A stretch of DNA of 64,000 nt from a marine bacterium B5-7. Its GTDB lineage: Bacteria; Pseudomonadota; Gammaproteobacteria; Arenicellales; CAJQKF01. The notes under the pieces were generated by a model. The model was not told the DNA's origin and did not search any database. It worked only from the letters and a program-made list of their open reading frames with translations. A program made the translations under genes and the position numbers. Shown in pieces: positions 17,365 to 28,968 of this stretch (position 1 is its first letter; each line of letters begins with the position of its first letter). The DNA is taken from NCBI GenBank assembly GCA_021604525.1, contig BQJD01000001.1, positions 62,001 through 126,000 of the forward strand, in the 5' to 3' direction.

Positions 17365-19668
17365 TTGATCCCCGACGTTTTTGCCAGAAAATTCGGCGAG
17401 TGGATTGTCAGCAAACCGTGGCTGACGATATTTTTTTCGATCCTGTGGGTGCTTATCGCGGCTTATGGAAGCCGTTTCTTAAGCTTCACCAATGATTATC
17501 GAGTCTTTTTCAGTACTGACAATCCTCAGCTACTGGCATTCGAAGCCCTCGAGAAGACCTACACCCAATTCGATAATGTGTTGTTTGTTGTGGCACCTGA
17601 CGATCACGACGTGTTTACTGCAGAAACTATCGCAGCGCTTCGATTTCTGACCGAGGAATCCTGGCAAATTCCCTATTCCATCCGGGTTGATTCGCTGACT
17701 AATTTTCAGAACAGCTATGCCGAAGCAGATGACCTCGTAGTTGAAGATCTGGTAAGTGCAAGTTCGGAACTCGATGCCGATGAGTTATCACGCATAGTCG
17801 AAGTCGTACGCAATGAACCACTCATAAATGGCCAACTTGTGTCCTATGACGGCGATGTTGCCGGCGTCAATGTCACGATCCAGCTCCCCGGGTTGAATCA
17901 CAATGTGGAGGTCCCGGAGGTTGTTGAGGCGGCACGAAATCTGGCGGCGCGGTTTCGGCAGAAGTATCCGGACAAAGCGTTATACATTACTGGCGTCAAC
18001 ATGCTTAACAATGCCTTTTCCGAGGCGACTCGTCATGACCTGGTGACACTGATACCGATAAGTTTCGCCGTGATCATCGTACTGATCGGTATCATTCTCG
18101 GAAGGCTCAGTGGGACATTCATTACGTTTCTGATTATCGTGATGAGTGTGGTTACGGCGATGGGCGTGGCGGGTTGGGCTGATATGGAACTTACGCCACC
18201 ATCGGCGACAGCGCCGATCATCATTTTAACTCTTGCAGTTGCCGACAGTATTCACATTCTGACTAATTTTCTGCATAAGCTTGGCGATAGCAATAGTCGG
18301 CAAGAGGCAATGGTCGACAGTCTCAGAATTAATATGCAGCCGGTGTGGTTAACCAGCCTGACTACCGCCATTGGTTTTTTGACCATGAATTTCAGCGACG
18401 CACCACCGTTTCGCGATCTCGGTAATATTTGTGCTGTAGGTGTCTTGGCCGCGTTCGTTTTATCGGTGACCTTTTTGCCTGCGGCGATGATGCTGAATAA
18501 GAAGAATTACAGATCAGTACAAAAGCGACCGAATCGTATGTTCACCAATCTGGCCGAGTTCATCATCGCACGCCGCAAGATACTTCTGTCAAGTATCGGG
18601 GTCGTCATGGTGTCGATGGTTGTACTGATACCGTTTAATACTATCAACGATCAATTTGTCGAATACTTTGACAAGAGTATTCCGTTCCGTACGGCATCAG
18701 ATTTCGCTGGCGAGAATCTGGTTGGTGTATACCGGATTGAATACTCACTGGATTCGAAAGAATCTGGCGGCATCAATGAGCCGGACTTCATGAATCAGGT
18801 TGAATCGTTCTCCAATTGGTATCGTGAACAGCCCGGTGTGCAACATGTCAGCACTTATACGGATATCATGAAACGCTTGAACCGGAATCTCCATGGCGAT
18901 GATCCGTCTCGGTATGCTATCCCCGATAGTCGAGAGCTGGCGGCACAATACTTGTTGTTATACGAGATGTCGTTGCCTTATGGGCTGGATCTCAACGACC
19001 GGATTAATGTTGACAAATCCGCAGTCAGACTGGTCGTCAGTATTGAAAATCTGACAGTCAATGAGACACTCGATCTTGAAGCAAACGCCCGCCAATGGCT
19101 GGACAACAATGCTCCGGCACTCACAACCGACGGTACGGGTCCAAGCATCATGTTTTCGCATATCACCCGTCGTAACATCTCCACCATGTTGATCGGCACT
19201 ACCATTGCGCTGGTATTGATTTCAGCATTGTTGATTCTGGCACTGCGTTCCGTAAAACTGGGTCTGGTGAGTGTTATACCTAATCTGATGCCGGTGGCGA
19301 TGGCATTTGGGCTATGGGCAGTGATCGATGGCGAGATCGGGCTGGCGCTTTCGGTGGTGGCGGCGATGACACTTGGCATCGTCGTCGATGATACTGTCCA
19401 TTTTTTAAGCAAGTATTTGAGAGCCCGGCGAGAGCAGGGGCTCGATCCGGCTAACGCGATTCGTTATGCATTCGAGACCGTCGGGTCTGCATTATTAACG
19501 ACATCGATTGTTTTGGCTGCAGGATTTTTAGTGCTTACTTTTTCCGCATTTAATATTAATGCGCAGATGGGGCTCATGACTGCAATGACAATCGTCATCG
19601 CGCTAGTTGTTGATTTCTTCTTTCTGCCTCCCTTGTTAATGTTGATTGAGGAGCATAAAAATGCGTAG
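17365..19668 (+). CDS. RND superfamily exporter, HAE3/MMPL type
   Basis: A 767-residue inner-membrane exporter with two repeated halves, each a hydrophobic helix, a periplasmic domain and five or six helices. Membrane blocks include LIPISFAVIIVLIGIILGRLSG and MLIGTTIALVLISALLILALRS. Charged residues sit in the family-typical places (TLAVADSIHILTNF and LGIVVDDTVHFLSKYL). At 767 residues it is shorter than three-component HAE1 pumps and fits the HAE3 group, which moves hydrophobic or lipid-like molecules. The start is TTG at 17365, with AAGGAG 8 bases upstream. Its stop overlaps the next gene's start, and the downstream partners are LolA-like and outer-membrane proteins. Confidence 0.9.
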   Translation: MIPDVFARKFGEWIVSKPWLTIFFSILWVLIAAYGSRFLSFTNDYRVFFSTDNPQLLAFEALEKTYTQFDNVLFVVAPDDHDVFTAETIAALRFLTEESWQIPYSIRVDSLTNFQNSYAEADDLVVEDLVSASSELDADELSRIVEVVRNEPLINGQLVSYDGDVAGVNVTIQLPGLNHNVEVPEVVEAARNLAARFRQKYPDKALYITGVNMLNNAFSEATRHDLVTLIPISFAVIIVLIGIILGRLSGTFITFLIIVMSVVTAMGVAGWADMELTPPSATAPIIILTLAVADSIHILTNFLHKLGDSNSRQEAMVDSLRINMQPVWLTSLTTAIGFLTMNFSDAPPFRDLGNICAVGVLAAFVLSVTFLPAAMMLNKKNYRSVQKRPNRMFTNLAEFIIARRKILLSSIGVVMVSMVVLIPFNTINDQFVEYFDKSIPFRTASDFAGENLVGVYRIEYSLDSKESGGINEPDFMNQVESFSNWYREQPGVQHVSTYTDIMKRLNRNLHGDDPSRYAIPDSRELAAQYLLLYEMSLPYGLDLNDRINVDKSAVRLVVSIENLTVNETLDLEANARQWLDNNAPALTTDGTGPSIMFSHITRRNISTMLIGTTIALVLISALLILALRSVKLGLVSVIPNLMPVAMAFGLWAVIDGEIGLALSVVAAMTLGIVVDDTVHFLSKYLRARREQGLDPANAIRYAFETVGSALLTTSIVLAAGFLVLTFSAFNINAQMGLMTAMTIVIALVVDFFFLPPLLMLIEEHKNA

Positions 19669-20443
19669 CGTATTTTGCCTCACGACCATCATATTGTTCT
19701 GGTCAACGGGTATTCTTGCCGAGACGCCGCAACAACAGGGTCATGCGGTTGTCAGCGAACTGCATGCTCGTGACACGGGTTGGCATGATCAGTTCGCCAA
19801 AATGAAAATGATTCTAACCAATCGGCAGGGCGAGACCAGTACGCGGGAAGTTCGCATGTATACACTGGAAGTGCCTGGAGATGGTGACAAAAGCCTGTCG
19901 ATATTTGATGCGCCTGCTGACGTCAGGGGAACGGCGTTCTTAAGTCACACCCATGCGCTGCAGCCTGATGACCAATGGCTATATCTGCCGGCTTTAAAAA
20001 GGGTAAAGCGTATATCTTCTGCAAACAAGTCAGGGCCATTTATGGGGAGTGAATTTGCTTATGAGGATATCGCCTCCCAGGAGATTGATAAATTCACTTA
20101 CAAGTTAGTCGCTGAGGAAACCATAGACGGTAATGATGCTTTTGTGGTCGAGCAGTATCCACAGTATGAAAAATCAGGTTATACCAGGGAAGTCGTGTGG
20201 ATCGACAAGGCACGTTATATTCCATTGAAACTTGACTATTACGATCGCAAGGATGCATTACTGAAAACGCTGACATTTAGCGATTATCAGCAATATCTCG
20301 ACAAATATTGGAGGGCTGGTGAAATGTACATGGAAAATCATCAGACCGGTAAACGCTCGACTCTTACCTGGACGGACTATTCATTCAGGCAAGATCTTGA
20401 TGACCATGATTTTGATCGTTCAGTTTTGAAGCGATTACGCTAG
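19661..20443 (+). CDS. Outer-membrane lipoprotein-sorting (LolA-like) periplasmic protein
   Basis: About 260 residues from the ATG at 19661. The track's 19646 TTG lies further inside the RND gene. A signal peptide (SVFCLTTIILFWSTGILA) leads into a LolA/LppX-like fold with family-typical segments: LSIFDAPADVRGTAFLSH, QWLYLPALKRVKRIS and KSGPFMGSEFAYEDI. Proteins of this group usually accompany HAE3 exporters and are thought to carry lipids across the periplasm. The gene overlaps the RND stop by 8 bases, and its own stop is 2 bases before the next gene, indicating tight coupling. It is not the general lipoprotein chaperone LolA. Confidence 0.88.
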   Translation: MRSVFCLTTIILFWSTGILAETPQQQGHAVVSELHARDTGWHDQFAKMKMILTNRQGETSTREVRMYTLEVPGDGDKSLSIFDAPADVRGTAFLSHTHALQPDDQWLYLPALKRVKRISSANKSGPFMGSEFAYEDIASQEIDKFTYKLVAEETIDGNDAFVVEQYPQYEKSGYTREVVWIDKARYIPLKLDYYDRKDALLKTLTFSDYQQYLDKYWRAGEMYMENHQTGKRSTLTWTDYSFRQDLDDHDFDRSVLKRLR

Positions 20444-20445
20444 CG

Positions 20446-23017
<2,572 letters not shown>

Positions 23018-23099
23018 CCCGAACTACCGACTTTAGTCGCTGATAAAGGTTGCTCTTTGGTTTATGGAAAAACCCGAACACGCGCTTGAGAAATTAATA

Positions 23100-23113
23100 T
23101 TGATGTAAATCAA
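23100..23113. promoter_or_regulatory. Perfect FNR/ANR/DNR-type box upstream of the Crp/Fnr gene
   Basis: TTGATgtaaATCAA matches the FNR consensus TTGAT-N4-ATCAA exactly. It lies within a longer inverted repeat, AATATTGAT...ATCAATATT (23096-23121). A -10-like TATCAT at 23136-23141 would place the box centre at about -41.5, a class II activator position. A better TATAAT at 23150-23155 would place it near -55. Confidence 0.6.
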
Positions 23114-23172
23114 TCAATATTCAAGCCTCGACGGATATCATGGAGATAATATAATCGCAAGGTCTCGAATCG

Positions 23173-23871
23173 ATGATTATCAATTCGCCGGAGTATTACA
23201 AAGCGCGTAAGGCGTTGGACACATCCGACCTGTTCAGCAAGTGTGGCGATAATGAACTTGCAGCATTGCTTAACGCCTCTTATTTTCGCAAAGTTCAGCG
23301 CAATCGTAATATCTATCTTGCTGACGATATTGCCAGAGAAGCTTTCCTGCTTCTAAGCGGCGGAGTCAAGCTGTGCACTCCGGTCAAGAATAAACGCGAT
23401 AAGGTTATCCAGATTGTCCGGCCGATGGATCTTCTCGGTATCTTTGACATTCTGACCGACGGTCAGCGCGATCTCAGCGCCTATGCCATATCACCCTGCG
23501 AACTCCTCATGATTGATGGGGATATCCTCACCGAGTTGATTAGTGGCAATACACATTTTTGTACGCAGATATTGATGAGTTTGGGTATGCGTTACAAGGA
23601 GACCTCATCGTGGTGTTTTCGCTATAACCACTACGGTGCACGAGAGAAGGTGGCCGCATATCTTGTTACCGAAAGCCGCCGCGAATACGCAGAAGATGAT
23701 TCAATTATTAACCCCTCACGCCGCGATATTGCAAGCTTGCTGGGCATCACCCCGGAAACCCTGTCCCGTGAACTGTCGTTTTTCAAGAAACATGAGTGGG
23801 TGCGAGTCGACCCAAAAGGTGTAATCCAAGTCGTGAATAGTGAGTCTCTGAGTGAGTTATTTAATCCCTGA
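23173..23871 (+). CDS. Crp/Fnr-family transcriptional regulator
   Basis: A 232-residue regulator with an N-terminal cyclic-nucleotide-binding-like sensor domain (about residues 20-130), a dimerisation helix and a C-terminal winged HTH. The recognition helix ITPETLSREL keeps the E-x-x-S-R pattern that FNR uses to read TTGAT half-sites, and a perfect such site lies upstream. Only one N-terminal Cys (about residue 24) is present, so it cannot carry FNR's four-cysteine [4Fe-4S] sensor. A DNR-like heme/NO or other signal is more likely. It is convergent with the ccm cluster. Confidence 0.9.
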   Translation: MIINSPEYYKARKALDTSDLFSKCGDNELAALLNASYFRKVQRNRNIYLADDIAREAFLLLSGGVKLCTPVKNKRDKVIQIVRPMDLLGIFDILTDGQRDLSAYAISPCELLMIDGDILTELISGNTHFCTQILMSLGMRYKETSSWCFRYNHYGAREKVAAYLVTESRREYAEDDSIINPSRRDIASLLGITPETLSRELSFFKKHEWVRVDPKGVIQVVNSESLSELFNP

Positions 23872-23998
23872 CAATATTAGAATAGTTAAAAAGACAGGTG
23901 AGATGTTGGTGTATAAATGCAGTGTAATGCACCATGTTTCAGTACCACGTTACTGACGAGATCGATAATGACCGCAGACCGTGTACTCGCAAATTACC

Positions 23999-25354
23999 TT
24001 AGGGGATTTTCCTTGCGATTTCGATATTGAGCTCGCTGGATTGTGCTGGCTTAACATTTTCAATCATTCCTTCGAGATCACCACTGGCAGCTATTGGTTG
24101 ACCGCTACGGGAGATACGTGCGACGACGTTAACCGTGTCGAACGATGACAGACTCATTGAAGGAATCATGGCGCTGGTGTCATCAAGGACCAGTTTGAAC
24201 GGCAAATCAGATACTTTTTTTCGAGCTGCCGCAATGGGCATCGGTGGACCACCGACAGCGCGAGCAAACACGAACACGGTATCATCAGGGCGTGCTTCAG
24301 TTTTAAGTCCTTCTGCAAGACTTACCCGCACGGTCAATGAGGACCCATTGACTGCCCGGCCACCACTTGTGCTGGCAACGACTTCACCTTTATTTTCCAC
24401 GGCGATCGTTTTCGTTGTTCCTGCTGCATCAGTAGCTGAAGTCTCCGGGTTTATTGGTAAAGAAGATAAATCGATACCCGCCTCATCGGCGCGCCGCTTG
24501 AGATCTTGAATCATGCTCATCAACTCGGATCGGGATTGCGGGTCCTGATCGAGTTGGGGCAATAACCGTTGCCATAATGTCATGGCAACGGGGTAGTCAC
24601 CACGACGATCGGCGGCCATACCGGCGAGCCACAGTGCTTGCGGTTGGTTCGGGTCAACGGTTAGTGCCTGGTTAATCAGTTCAATGGGTTTTCCTTCAAG
24701 CACGCCGCCTTCAAGCATGGCCAGTGCATCAGCGTATTGCACCAGGATATCCGGGTCGTTAGGCATCAGTGAATTGAGCCGTTTCAATGCGCGAGCGGCA
24801 TCGTCGTATCGTTCAAGTTGCATGGATGTTCTGGCAAGAATATTCCAGCCGCGGACATCATCAGGATTTTGTTCGAGCCGTGTCTTGAGTTGATCAAGCA
24901 TGGATTCAATTGAAGGGCTTGTGCCTGCATCGGTTGCGGTGACTTCATTTCGAAGACCATTGACAGACTCAAGCGCAGCAGGCTCTCCGACCAGCAAGTA
25001 CAAACCACCAGCGACCACCGGGACTGTAAAGGCGATTAGAATTGGCACAACCAGTGTGGCGGCCGTAAACCGGGTTGAATTGTCGTTGGGGCTTTTATTG
25101 TGTGCACTTTCCAGCGCGGCCAGATCAAGCGCCAGTGATTGCTCGAGTTCACTTCGAGCGGCTTCATAATCCTCAACGCTTATCGTCCCGGTATTGCGCG
25201 ATGCATCGAGATCTCGCAGGCGATCCCGGGCAATGGTCACGTTCTGCGAATATTGGTCGATGTGTGTGTGAACGTGTGTTTTCAGAAATGACGGCAGAAT
25301 TAGAATCAGGACGACTCCGGTCATTGCCGCAGCCACCAGCCAGAAAGTAATCAT
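23999..25354 (-). CDS. ccmI: Cytochrome c maturation protein CcmI
   Basis: A 451-residue apocytochrome chaperone that hands apocytochrome c to the CcmFH heme ligation complex. Two N-terminal membrane helices (MITFWLVAAAMTGVVLILILPSF and TLVVPILIAFTVPVVAGGLYLLV) flank a leucine-zipper-like cytoplasmic loop. TPR repeats follow at about residues 165-300 (LARTSMQLERYDDAARALKRLN, LWLAGMAADRRGDYPVAMTLWQ). The beta-rich C-terminal domain is typical of fused CcmI. It is last in the cluster, with its start adjacent to the ccmH stop. Confidence 0.92.
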   Translation of the reverse strand: MITFWLVAAAMTGVVLILILPSFLKTHVHTHIDQYSQNVTIARDRLRDLDASRNTGTISVEDYEAARSELEQSLALDLAALESAHNKSPNDNSTRFTAATLVVPILIAFTVPVVAGGLYLLVGEPAALESVNGLRNEVTATDAGTSPSIESMLDQLKTRLEQNPDDVRGWNILARTSMQLERYDDAARALKRLNSLMPNDPDILVQYADALAMLEGGVLEGKPIELINQALTVDPNQPQALWLAGMAADRRGDYPVAMTLWQRLLPQLDQDPQSRSELMSMIQDLKRRADEAGIDLSSLPINPETSATDAAGTTKTIAVENKGEVVASTSGGRAVNGSSLTVRVSLAEGLKTEARPDDTVFVFARAVGGPPMPIAAARKKVSDLPFKLVLDDTSAMIPSMSLSSFDTVNVVARISRSGQPIAASGDLEGMIENVKPAQSSELNIEIARKIP

Positions 25355-25846
25355 TCAATCGTCCCGCGTGAGTAAGTTGCGGGCATTATCGAGATCTTGC
25401 TGAGATACAACCGTTTCACGATCCGACTTGCGCTTTCTGACCAGGTTAAAGAACACCAACCCGCCGATCAGTCCAAACAAAAATGGTGCGCCCCACAAAA
25501 ACAAAGTGTGAAAATCAAGGGGCGGATCATATAGAACAAATTCGCCATAACGGTCGACCATGAAATCGGCAATTTCAGCATCGCTGCGCCCGGCATTGAT
25601 CATGTCATAGGCCTTGTTGCGAAGGTCCCGGGCCAGATCAGCATTGCTGTCAGCCAGATTTTGATTCTGGCAAACCAGACAACGCAGTTTTTTGATTAAA
25701 TTATAGTATCTCGCCTCATGAATCGGGTCGTCGAATTCCCGAGATTCGATTGCTGACCACGCTAAAGTCGACCATAAGAGGGCTGGAATTACCAGTGCTA
25801 TTATCCATCTTGAACGGCTAATGCTGCGCTTGAAAATCGATATCAT
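25355..25846 (-). CDS. ccmH: Cytochrome c maturation protein CcmH
   Basis: A 163-residue thiol reductant that reduces apocytochrome c CxxCH motifs before heme attachment. The redox motif LRCLVCQNQNLADS is present, followed by the family segment GRSDAEIADFMVDRYGEFVLYDPP, and a C-terminal membrane helix (LFLWGAPFLFGLIGGLVFFNLV). An N-terminal signal peptide precedes these. It overlaps the ccmG stop by 4 bases. It is the short CycL/NrfF-like form, with the TPR part encoded separately as CcmI. Confidence 0.94.
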   Translation of the reverse strand: MISIFKRSISRSRWIIALVIPALLWSTLAWSAIESREFDDPIHEARYYNLIKKLRCLVCQNQNLADSNADLARDLRNKAYDMINAGRSDAEIADFMVDRYGEFVLYDPPLDFHTLFLWGAPFLFGLIGGLVFFNLVRKRKSDRETVVSQQDLDNARNLLTRDD

Positions 25847-26370
25847 GAACGCGTCTCAAGCTCGCTGATTAACGGTTTGATCTTGTCATTCAACACGCCT
25901 TCATCGATAGGACCGATGTGTTTGTATATGACTACCCCATTGCGATCAATCACGAAAGTCTCCGGCACACCATAAACACCCCACTCAATACCGGTATCGC
26001 CATTCCGATCTACCGCGATGAGATGATATGGATTACCCAGCGATGCCAGCCAACGTTTGGCATCCACATCGGTGTCCTTGTAATTGAGGCCAACCAGGGT
26101 TACATCGGATGTCGCGGCATATTCATTGAGAACAGGATGTTCGGCACGGCAGGATACGCACCATGATGCCCACACATTCAGGATCCATACCTTACCCTTC
26201 AGATCGTTGCTGGTGATACGATCGGCGTTATACAACCGAGGCAAATCCAGAGGTGGTGCCTGCTTGCCGACGAAAGGCGAGGGTACTTCCCGTGGATCCA
26301 GATTCAGTCCGATGGCAAGAAAAGAAGCTAATAAAATGAAGATACCGAGCGGCAGCAGATAACGCGTCAT
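25843..26370 (-). CDS. ccmG: Thiol:disulfide interchange protein CcmG/DsbE
   Basis: About 175 residues from the ATG at 26370, which overlaps the ccmF stop (ATGA). The track's longer start at 26487 is inside ccmF. A membrane anchor (LLPLGIFILLASFLAIGL) is followed by a periplasmic thioredoxin fold with active site NVWASWCVSCRAEHPVL and GVYGVPETFVIDRNGVV, including the cis-proline. It supplies electrons to CcmH and apocytochrome c. Confidence 0.95.
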   Translation of the reverse strand: MTRYLLPLGIFILLASFLAIGLNLDPREVPSPFVGKQAPPLDLPRLYNADRITSNDLKGKVWILNVWASWCVSCRAEHPVLNEYAATSDVTLVGLNYKDTDVDAKRWLASLGNPYHLIAVDRNGDTGIEWGVYGVPETFVIDRNGVVIYKHIGPIDEGVLNDKIKPLISELETRS

Positions 26371-28340
26371 GTGTGCGCTCCGGAACTGCTCGTGTGGTGC
26401 TCCTTGACCATAACTCGTTGACTTCGATAGCGACGATCGGCTGCACCGAGAAGCCCGCCGAATGCCATAAACAGGCAGCCGAGCCATATCAAACGAATGT
26501 ACGGCTTAAAGTAAATACGTACTGCCCAGGAATCGTTACCTAACGATTCGCCAAGGGAGACATATAAGTCCCGGGTGAGTCCCGGATCAATCGCAGCTTC
26601 TGTCATTGGGCTCGACCCTTGACCATAGCTGCGTTTTTCCGGTTCCAGCAGAATCTCGCGGCCGCTTGGCATCAGCACTTTTACACGGCCTTCCTGGGCA
26701 ACGTAATTTGGCCCGCGGTAACCTTCGACACCCTTGAAGGTAAATTCGTATCCACCGACTTCGTATTGATCGCCGACCGCCATGGAGATGTCTTTCTCCA
26801 CCTGATAGGCGCTGACCATGGTGACCCCAATGGTGAATATTCCGATGCCGATATGAGCGATTAACATACCGTAAAAACCGAATGGCGCACTGGCCAGCAG
26901 GCCAGGACGCCAGCGACGACCCATTCGTTCCCAAAGCGACAATAAATTGGAAAGAATGACCCAAAATCCGAGCGACATGCCGAAGGCAGCACCAATGGAC
27001 CATGCACCCGGTGCGCTCAACGGAAACAAAAAGCCAAGAACCAGTGCGATACTGAGGACAATCGGTACCGCCACTCCAAGTCGGCTCAGAATGTCGTGCT
27101 TGAAGCGCAGCAGGGCGCCGATTCCAATGACCGCCGCCAGCGGCATCATCAGCGGCAGGAAGACTTTGTTGAAGTAGGGCGGTCCGACAGAATATTTACC
27201 CAGGCCAAGAGCATCCATGATCAACGGAAACAGCGTGCCCAGCAGTATGCTGGTAGCTGCAATCACCAGCAGGATGTTGTTGATCAGTATGCCGCTTTCA
27301 CGTGACACCGGACCAAACTGGCCGGTTCCACGCAGCGTCGGCGCGCGCCAGGCGTATAGCGTCAGTGAGCCGCCAACTATGATGACCAGAAAAATCAGGA
27401 TAAACAGGCCGCGGGCGGGATCGGAGGCGAATGCGTGAACCGATGTCAGTACTCCGGAGCGCACCAGGAACGTACCGAGTAGGGACAGGCTGAAAGCGAA
27501 TACCGCGAGCAAGACGGTCCATGCCTTGAAGACATTACGTTTTTCAGTGGCCGCTAATGAATGAATCAGCGCGGTACCTACCAGCCATGGCATGAAAGAC
27601 GCATTCTCTACCGGATCCCAGAACCACCAGCCACCCCAGCCAAGTTCATAGTATGCCCACCAGCTACCGAGAGCGATTCCAACCGTTAAAAATACCCAGG
27701 CTATGTTGGTCCACGGACGCATCCAGCGTGTCCAGGCGGCATCGAGCCGTCCGCTTAAAAGGGCCGCAATGGCAAAGGCAAATGCGACCGAAAAACCAAC
27801 ATATCCCATGTAGAGCATGGGCGGATGAATGGCGAGTCCGATGTCCTGTAACAGCGGATTCAAATCACGGCCTTCACTGGCGGCGGGAATTAATCGTTCG
27901 AACGGATTGGAGGTAAACAGGATAAAAGAAATAAAGCCGATGCTGATCAGACCCATTACCCCAAGCACCCGGGCAATCATTGCTGGCGGTACGTTTCGGC
28001 TGAATACGCTAACCGCACCCGTCCACACGGATAACACCAGCACCCATAGCAGCAGTGATCCTTCGTGGGCGCCCCATACGCCGGATATCTTGTAGAGAAG
28101 CGGCAGTTGGGTATTCGAGTTAGTGGCGACGTAACTAAGTGAAAAATCCGATTGTATGAATGCGGTCGTCAAACAGGCGTACGATAGCGCCACGAATAGC
28201 AACTGGGCACGCGCAGCGGGCGAGGCGATGGCAATCATCCGGGTATTGCCGATAGCTGCCCCCGTCAGTGGCAACACCGACTGCAATACGGCGATGATCA
28301 GCGCCAGAATCAACGCCAGGTTACCAATCTCGCCAATCAT
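26367..28340 (-). CDS. ccmF: Heme lyase subunit CcmF
   Basis: A 657-residue polytopic inner-membrane protein that attaches heme from CcmE to apocytochrome c. The tryptophan-rich WWD heme-handling motif is GGWWFWDPVENASFMPWL. Further landmarks are LPLLYKISGVWGAHEGSLLLW and IGIFTIGVTMVSAYQVEKD near the late periplasmic domain. Length is standard. It overlaps both ccmE and ccmG by 4 bases, so translation is coupled through the cluster. Confidence 0.96.
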   Translation of the reverse strand: MIGEIGNLALILALIIAVLQSVLPLTGAAIGNTRMIAIASPAARAQLLFVALSYACLTTAFIQSDFSLSYVATNSNTQLPLLYKISGVWGAHEGSLLLWVLVLSVWTGAVSVFSRNVPPAMIARVLGVMGLISIGFISFILFTSNPFERLIPAASEGRDLNPLLQDIGLAIHPPMLYMGYVGFSVAFAFAIAALLSGRLDAAWTRWMRPWTNIAWVFLTVGIALGSWWAYYELGWGGWWFWDPVENASFMPWLVGTALIHSLAATEKRNVFKAWTVLLAVFAFSLSLLGTFLVRSGVLTSVHAFASDPARGLFILIFLVIIVGGSLTLYAWRAPTLRGTGQFGPVSRESGILINNILLVIAATSILLGTLFPLIMDALGLGKYSVGPPYFNKVFLPLMMPLAAVIGIGALLRFKHDILSRLGVAVPIVLSIALVLGFLFPLSAPGAWSIGAAFGMSLGFWVILSNLLSLWERMGRRWRPGLLASAPFGFYGMLIAHIGIGIFTIGVTMVSAYQVEKDISMAVGDQYEVGGYEFTFKGVEGYRGPNYVAQEGRVKVLMPSGREILLEPEKRSYGQGSSPMTEAAIDPGLTRDLYVSLGESLGNDSWAVRIYFKPYIRLIWLGCLFMAFGGLLGAADRRYRSQRVMVKEHHTSSSGAHT

Positions 28341-28780
28341 TGAACGCTAACCGTTTTGTGCGCTTTTTCTAACGCCTCCGCTACTTCGGGCGGCATGTAA
28401 TTTTCGTCATGCTTGGCAAGAACCTCGTCGGCTCTGAATACACCGTTATTCTGCAAACGACCCGTCGCAACAATACCCTGACCTTCACGAAACAGGTCGG
28501 GCAGGATACCTGCGTAGACAACGTTGATACCGTTGGCAGTATCGGTCAGATCAAACTGCACTTCGATATTGCCCGGCTCGCGTTTAACGCTGCCTTCCAC
28601 CACCATTCCACCAAGACGAAAAGTATTGTCCGTGGGTGCTTCACCGGCGGCGACCTGGGTCGGGCTGAAAAACAGGTTGATGTTCTCCTTTAAAGCCAAC
28701 AATGCAAATGTCACCGCAAACCCGATACCTGCCAGTAATAGCGCAACAAGAATCAAGCGTTGCTTGCGTTTGGCCTTCAT
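28337..28780 (-). CDS. ccmE: Periplasmic heme chaperone CcmE
   Basis: A 147-residue heme chaperone with one N-terminal membrane anchor (LILVALLLAGIGFAVTFALLAL) and an OB-fold periplasmic domain. The heme-attachment H-x-x-x-Y motif is HDENY at about residues 124-128, inside VLAKHDENYMPPEV. It starts 14 bases after the ccmD stop. Confidence 0.96.
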   Translation of the reverse strand: MKAKRKQRLILVALLLAGIGFAVTFALLALKENINLFFSPTQVAAGEAPTDNTFRLGGMVVEGSVKREPGNIEVQFDLTDTANGINVVYAGILPDLFREGQGIVATGRLQNNGVFRADEVLAKHDENYMPPEVAEALEKAHKTVSVQ

Positions 28781-28794
28781 GATGATGTTACCCC

Positions 28795-28968
28795 TTAACC
28801 TCGTGTTGAACTTCGGGATTGCCTCCGAATACGACCTCTGACCTGCCTGATTGCGTTGACTTCCAGGCGCCGGGCGGCGATGAAGTTAGCAAACAAAACT
28901 ATCGCTGTCAGCCCGAAAGCGGACCACACGTAGCCGGCATAGCCACCCATATTCAGAAATTCGCTCAC
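28795..28968 (-). CDS. ccmD: Heme exporter protein CcmD (small; not in ORF track)
   Basis: I found this by translating the gap between ccmC and ccmE. GTG at 28968 overlaps the ccmC stop (GTGA) and the TAA is at 28795, giving 57 residues. The sequence begins SEFLNMGGYAGYVWSAFGLT, with one membrane helix (YVWSAFGLTAIVLFANFIAA) and a strongly basic C-terminal tail. This matches CcmD, which helps CcmC release holo-CcmE. Size, position and overlaps leave little doubt. Confidence 0.9.
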   Translation of the reverse strand: MSEFLNMGGYAGYVWSAFGLTAIVLFANFIAARRLEVNAIRQVRGRIRRQSRSSTRG

